The notes beneath the pieces were generated by a model. The model was not told where the DNA came from and ran no database searches. It worked only from the letters and a program-made list of their open reading frames with translations. Of a DNA stretch of 14,826 bases, positions 12,574 to 14,826 are shown in pieces. The translations under genes and the position numbers were made by a program. Source of the stretch: Baffinella frigidus (lineage: Eukaryota > Cryptophyceae > Cryptomonadales > Baffinellaceae). The stretch lies in the NCBI GenBank assembly GCA_026770585.1, contig MU646509.1, positions 302,734 to 317,559 on the forward strand. Reading direction: 5' to 3'. The first letter of the stretch is position 1. Each line of letters begins with the position of its first letter.

Positions 12574-12832
12574 ATTTAGGGTTCAGGGTTTGGGGGTTAG
12601 GGTTTCGGGTTTCGGGTTTCGGGTTTCGGGTTTCGGGTTTCGGGTTTAGGGTTTACGGTCTAGGGTTTAGGGCTTAGGGTGTATGGTGTAGGGTTCAGGG
12701 TTTAGGGTTTAGTGTTTAGAGATTGGGGTTTGGGGTTTAGGGTTTAGGGTTTAGGGCTTAGGGTTTAGGGCTCAGGGTTCAGTGCTCAGGGTTTAGGGTT
12801 TGGGGTTTGGGGTTTAGGGTTTAGGGGAAGGT
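12574..12832 (+). repeat. Telomere-like tract (TTTAGGG)n with TTTCGGG and TTTGGGG variants
   Basis: About 36 heptamers: TTTAGGG, a block of six TTTCGGG (12601-12644), TTTGGGG, TTCAGGG, CTTAGGG. The G-rich strand is plus, opposite to 12198-12256. Confidence 0.96.
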
Positions 12833-12895
12833 GACCTGATCAGGCAGCATGGCGAGCAAAAGCCGCATCTCACTCGCCAGGTCCTCCACAAAGCC

Positions 12896-12919
12896 GTCCC
12901 TGCCAGGGTCACGAGGTCG
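12896..12919 (+). repeat. 24-bp direct repeat, left of dispersed-repeat copy 3
   Basis: GTCCCTGCCAGGGTCACGAG then GTCG, exactly repeated at 13039-13062. Confidence 0.95.
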
Positions 12920-12930
12920 GTCCCTATTTG

Positions 12931-13037
12931 TTCATAGGAGTTGGCCAAAGGTTAATTAGGGCCCTAAGTAAATTTAATTAGGGCTAGAATCCGGTTTGAT
13001 AGGCCATTTTATTTTAAATTAAACATGTTCCCGGATG
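12931..13037 (+). repeat. Dispersed ~107-bp repeat, copy 3
   Basis: TTCATAGGAGTTGG, ATTAGGGCCCTAAGTAAATT, GAATCCGGTTTGATAGGCC, CATGTTCCCGGATG. The most complete copy, bracketed by the exact 24-bp direct repeats. Confidence 0.9.
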
Positions 13038-13038
13038 A

Positions 13039-13062
13039 GTCCCTGCCAGGGTCACGAGGTCG
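13039..13062 (+). repeat. 24-bp direct repeat, right of dispersed-repeat copy 3
   Basis: Exact copy of 12896-12919, beginning two bases after the GGATG end of the repeat. Confidence 0.95.
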
Positions 13063-13138
13063 TCACGAGTCATAGATTTTTGTATCACTCAACTCAAAGG
13101 CGCAAGGGCCTCATGCAGGGCCTGTATCGAGAGTAATA

Positions 13139-13169
13139 AAGAAGAAGAAGAAGAAGAAGAAGAAGAAGA
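13139..13169 (+). repeat. (GAA)n microsatellite
   Basis: About ten GAA/AGA triplets. The flanks 13063-13138 and 13170-13229 contain only the half-copy at 13078-13097 and otherwise nothing recognised. Confidence 0.97.
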
Positions 13170-13229
13170 ACGTGTTCGACTCGCGTCAGAAGAACTGTCG
13201 TTTTCGGGATGTTAGAAGGACGAATCTCC

Positions 13230-13310
13230 GGATCTCCAGGTGCAAGCTCTTGTCAGCGGCCGCTACACACGTATACAACGCCGCTGACAAGAGCTTGCAC
13301 CTGGAGATCC
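13230..13310. repeat. Perfect hairpin, 31-bp arms, 19-nt loop
   Basis: 13230-13260 is the exact reverse complement of 13280-13310 (ends GGATCTCCAGGTGCAAGC and GCTTGCACCTGGAGATCC). The loop (CGCTACACACGTATACAAC) shares ACACACGTATAC with the short repeats that follow at 13328-13380. Candidate foldback element or small-RNA precursor, with no copy of the arms elsewhere here. Confidence 0.96.
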
Positions 13311-13327
13311 ACGCCGCGTATACAAAA

Positions 13328-13380
13328 CACACACGTATATACGTATACAAAACAAACATACACACGTATACAAAACAAAC
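13328..13380 (+). repeat. ACACACGTATACAAAACAAAC short repeats
   Basis: ACACACGTATA and CGTATACAAAACAAAC occur twice, AC-rich. Derived in part from the hairpin loop. Confidence 0.85.
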
Positions 13381-13385
13381 AAGCC

Positions 13386-13764
13386 GTGCTTAAAACACAA
13401 ATATGTGATCTTTACTGTCGTTTCCCGCCTTCCCCGGAATTCGGGAACGGATGGATGGATGGATTTCGGGTATTTGTTTTCTGATGAGTTTTCAAAAATC
13501 AGTGGAGGATGGCGGAGATGGCGAAGAAGAACAAGAAGGTCGTCCTACACGGGAGTGTTAAATGTCATTTTACGCCCTGTGTCTTTCTATTATTATTTTC
13601 CCTTGAAATCGACATGTTTTCCGGTTGCATAGATAAGACGACTACACCTCCCCCGTAGTCACAGTGGAAATTCTGCGTCGCACCGCGTCGCGTTGAGAAG
13701 CATGTGCAGAATTTGTACCATAATCGTTTAGATGGACCGATTACATGTCACGGCCTGGTACAAA
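13386..13764. other. Unassigned sequence, no gene recognised
   Basis: Contains a GGAT microsatellite (13449-13464), GACTAC/GTAGTC (13640-13660) and ATTCTGC/GCAGAAT (13670-13710) hairpins, and a relic of the 19-bp satellite (CGTTTAGATGGACCGATTAC, 13726-13745). Open frames up to 75 codons have no motif. Confidence 0.55.
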
Positions 13765-13819
13765 ATTCCTGAAAAAGTTTCTTCTTGAAAGATTCCTGAA
13801 AAAGTTTCTGCTTGAAATC
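13765..13819 (+). repeat. Two-copy tandem repeat, ~28 bp
   Basis: ATTCCTGAAAAAGTTTCTTC and ATTCCTGAAAAAGTTTCTGC, each followed by TTGAAA. A T-rich stretch follows (13854-13890). Confidence 0.9.
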
Positions 13820-13957
13820 GGCCAAGTTTTCGCGCAAGCGCTCTACACGCCTTTTTGACTTTTTTAAAGATTTTTTCTTGTTTTTTTTAAGAACGCCCCG
13901 CAAGCCGTCCCTGCTCGCCCTTGTCACCACCCCTTTCAGTTCTCAGCCTGCCTCACC

Positions 13958-14066
13958 GAAAAAGGTTCGAAAAAGGTTCGGGGGGGAAAAAGGTTCGAAA
14001 ATGGTTCGGGGGGAAAAAAGGTTCCAAAAAGGTTCGGGGGGAAAAGGTTCGAAAAAGGTTCGAGGT
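13958..14066 (+). repeat. GAAAAAGGTTCG / GGTTCGGGGGG minisatellite
   Basis: Runs of A and G alternate around GGTTCG boxes. The 94-codon frame through it encodes only Lys/Gly/Arg-rich repeats; I do not call a gene. Confidence 0.94.
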
Positions 14067-14086
14067 TTTTCAGGTCTTATCGCTTA

Positions 14087-14240
14087 CGGACTTTGAAGGG
14101 GGTTTGAATAACACCTAAGCGATAAGACCTACGACCTTACGGTAGGCAACCCGTAGGGGCATAGGAAGGTTCCTACGGATAAAGTAACGGAAACTCGGCC
14201 CAAAATAGACCGAAAATCCCTTTCGTAGCCCGCTGTGTGG
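14087..14240 (+). mobile_element. CCACACAG-family element, copy 4, left end rearranged
   Basis: Right end CGTAGCCCGCTGTGTGG is intact and the interior order is conserved (AATAACACCTAAGCG, CTTACGGTAGGCAACCCGT, TTCCTACGGATAA). The left CCACACAGC is missing. In its place, AGGTCTTATCGCTTA (14072-14086) is an inverted copy of the element's own TAAGCGATAAGACCT (14117-14131). Confidence 0.88.
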
Positions 14241-14302
14241 TGGAGCTGTTGGAGGTATCGGAGGTATCGGAGCGATTGGTCGGGCTTTCGAGCGCCATCG
14301 CC

Positions 14303-14449
14303 CACCAACCCTCACGGGCTGGGCAAATCGATGATTTTCGATTTTTAATTTCAAGGCAAAATGGCTCCACGGACGCCGGAATCCGGCGGCCTCCAAGGGA
14401 AATACGTGACCTCAAATTCGACGATTTGCCCAGGCCGTGAGGGTCGGTG
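14303..14449. mobile_element. Inverted-repeat element with CACCAACCCTCACGG ends
   Basis: 14303-14330 pairs with 14422-14449 over 28 bases with two mismatches (ends CACCAACCCTCACGGGCTGG and CAGGCCGTGAGGGTCGGTG). A nested CGCCGGAATCCGGCG hairpin lies near the centre. Overlapping open frames on both strands are explained by the inverted arms. 147 bp, single copy here. Confidence 0.85.
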
Positions 14450-14507
14450 AGCTGTGCGAGTATTGCGTGCAGAGAGGCCGCTCCCTCATATGGAAACACT
14501 CATGATT

Positions 14508-14605
14508 CATAAACCGCACTTCAATCAAAATTACTACACGTTTACTTTAATATTACTAGTGAAGATCGTTCTGTGTAGTAAATTTCATTGAATCCAGTTT
14601 ATAAG
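14508..14605. mobile_element. Palindromic element, TTTACTACAC family, copy 4
   Basis: Arms 14508-14539 and 14573-14605 pair with a few mismatches (CATAAACC outside, CAATCAAAATTACTACAC inside). The loop is 33 nt and contains TAATATTAC (14548-14556) followed by TAGTGAAG, as in copy 3 (TAGTAAAA). Confidence 0.9.
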
Positions 14606-14634
14606 TTTTAAGCGTTTGCGCATGAAATCGGGCT

Positions 14635-14690
14635 GACCGACTATCCGCAAGTTGATATGCTCGGTACACGGTACGCATCCGTTAACTTTC
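14635..14690 (+). repeat. Diverged piece of the 126-bp unit with a 24-nt dyad
   Basis: GACCGACTATCCGCAAGTTG and onward aligns without gaps to 6361-6416. Its boxes are AAGTTGAT (14649-14656), 24 nt, GTTAACTT (14681-14688). In the frame of the 6212 ORF it reads DY..VDML..RY.SVN. Confidence 0.85.
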
Positions 14691-14733
14691 CACATCCAAC
14701 GCGCCCGGGCTCACCAAATCATCCAGGGTATAC

Positions 14734-14783
14734 CCTCTCTCTCTCTCTCTCTCTCTCTCTATAAAGAAACTCTCTCTCGCGCG

Positions 14784-14818
<35 letters not shown>
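14734..14818 (+). repeat. (CT)n microsatellite in two blocks
   Basis: CT runs at 14734-14760 and 14770-14818, separated by ATAAAGAAA and with a CGCGCG interruption. The last eight bases (AAACCGAG) match the start of the AAACCGAGCGCTTTGCGGG module at 7707 that borders the GA microsatellites. Confidence 0.97.
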
Positions 14819-14826
14819 AAACCGAG

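Noticed and set aside
14350-14372. Possible dinoflagellate spliced-leader relic (CAAGGCAAAATGGCTCCACG)
   Set aside because: Only the CAAAATGGCT part matches the complement of the conserved spliced leader. Flanking bases differ, and the site lies in an inverted-repeat element.

Overview
This window looks like gene-free, repeat-dense nuclear DNA from a eukaryote. The best clue is the heptamer TTTAGGG/CCCTAAA, present as interstitial telomere-like tracts on both strands. It is the Arabidopsis-type telomere repeat of plants, many green algae and some alveolates and other protists. I see no bacterial operons, no ribosome-site/ORF pairs, no tRNA or rRNA, and no ORF with a recognisable protein domain. 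The longest open frames (up to 172 codons) are read-through of GA/GT microsatellites, telomere-like repeats or inverted repeats. A photosynthetic or other microbial eukaryote seems plausible, but the species cannot be named from this sequence.

Layout. 1-34 is a TA microsatellite. 153-259 is one of three copies of a dispersed ~107-bp repeat. 495-996 holds a duplicated block rich in AAAGTCAAC plus two TGTAGGG tracts. 1042-1330 is a 30-31-bp minisatellite that runs into the first of three inverted-repeat elements with ATAGGG ends (1331-1485, 1737-1920, 5985-6146). 2230-3140 has the second dispersed-repeat copy inside a direct duplication, a mobile-element-like inverted repeat with CCACACAG ends (2696-2857) and a 41-bp-arm inverted repeat (2914-3046). 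3361-3815 has three copies of a ~50-bp repeat, and 3880-3974 is a perfect 31-bp-arm hairpin. 4114-4269 is a CCCTRAA tract. 4271-5187 is a five-copy array interrupted by a second CCACACAG element. 5220-5375 is a three-part inverted repeat.

5755-5880 is the first of three copies of a small element with CCACGCCAGAGT ends. 6239-7080 has a 126-bp in-frame tandem duplication followed by a higher-order satellite built of 19-bp units. 7103-7206 is a truncated CCACACAG element, 7383-8067 a composite GA/GT microsatellite region, and 8068-8430 GC-rich modules around a palindromic element. 8909-10856 is crowded with palindromic elements, a TTTAGG-like tract and hairpins. 10859-11080 and 11457-12180 are tandem arrays. 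12198-12256 (CCCTAAA) and 12574-12832 (TTTAGGG-like) face outward around a ~317-bp core. 12931-13037 is the third dispersed-repeat copy. 13230-13310 is a second perfect 31-bp-arm hairpin. 13958-14066 is a GGTTCG/GAAAAA minisatellite, 14087-14240 a rearranged CCACACAG element, 14303-14449 and 14508-14605 inverted-repeat elements, and the window ends in CT microsatellites.

The strongest candidates for something undescribed are two. (i) A family of palindromic elements has a conserved GAAATTTACTACAC stem and a loop of fixed 32-33 nt; in two copies the loop carries TAATATTAC, the nonanucleotide of geminivirus-type (CRESS-DNA) replication origins. (ii) A set of five dyads has TTGAC-type half-sites separated by exactly 24 nt. 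Both are seen directly in the sequence; any function is inference.
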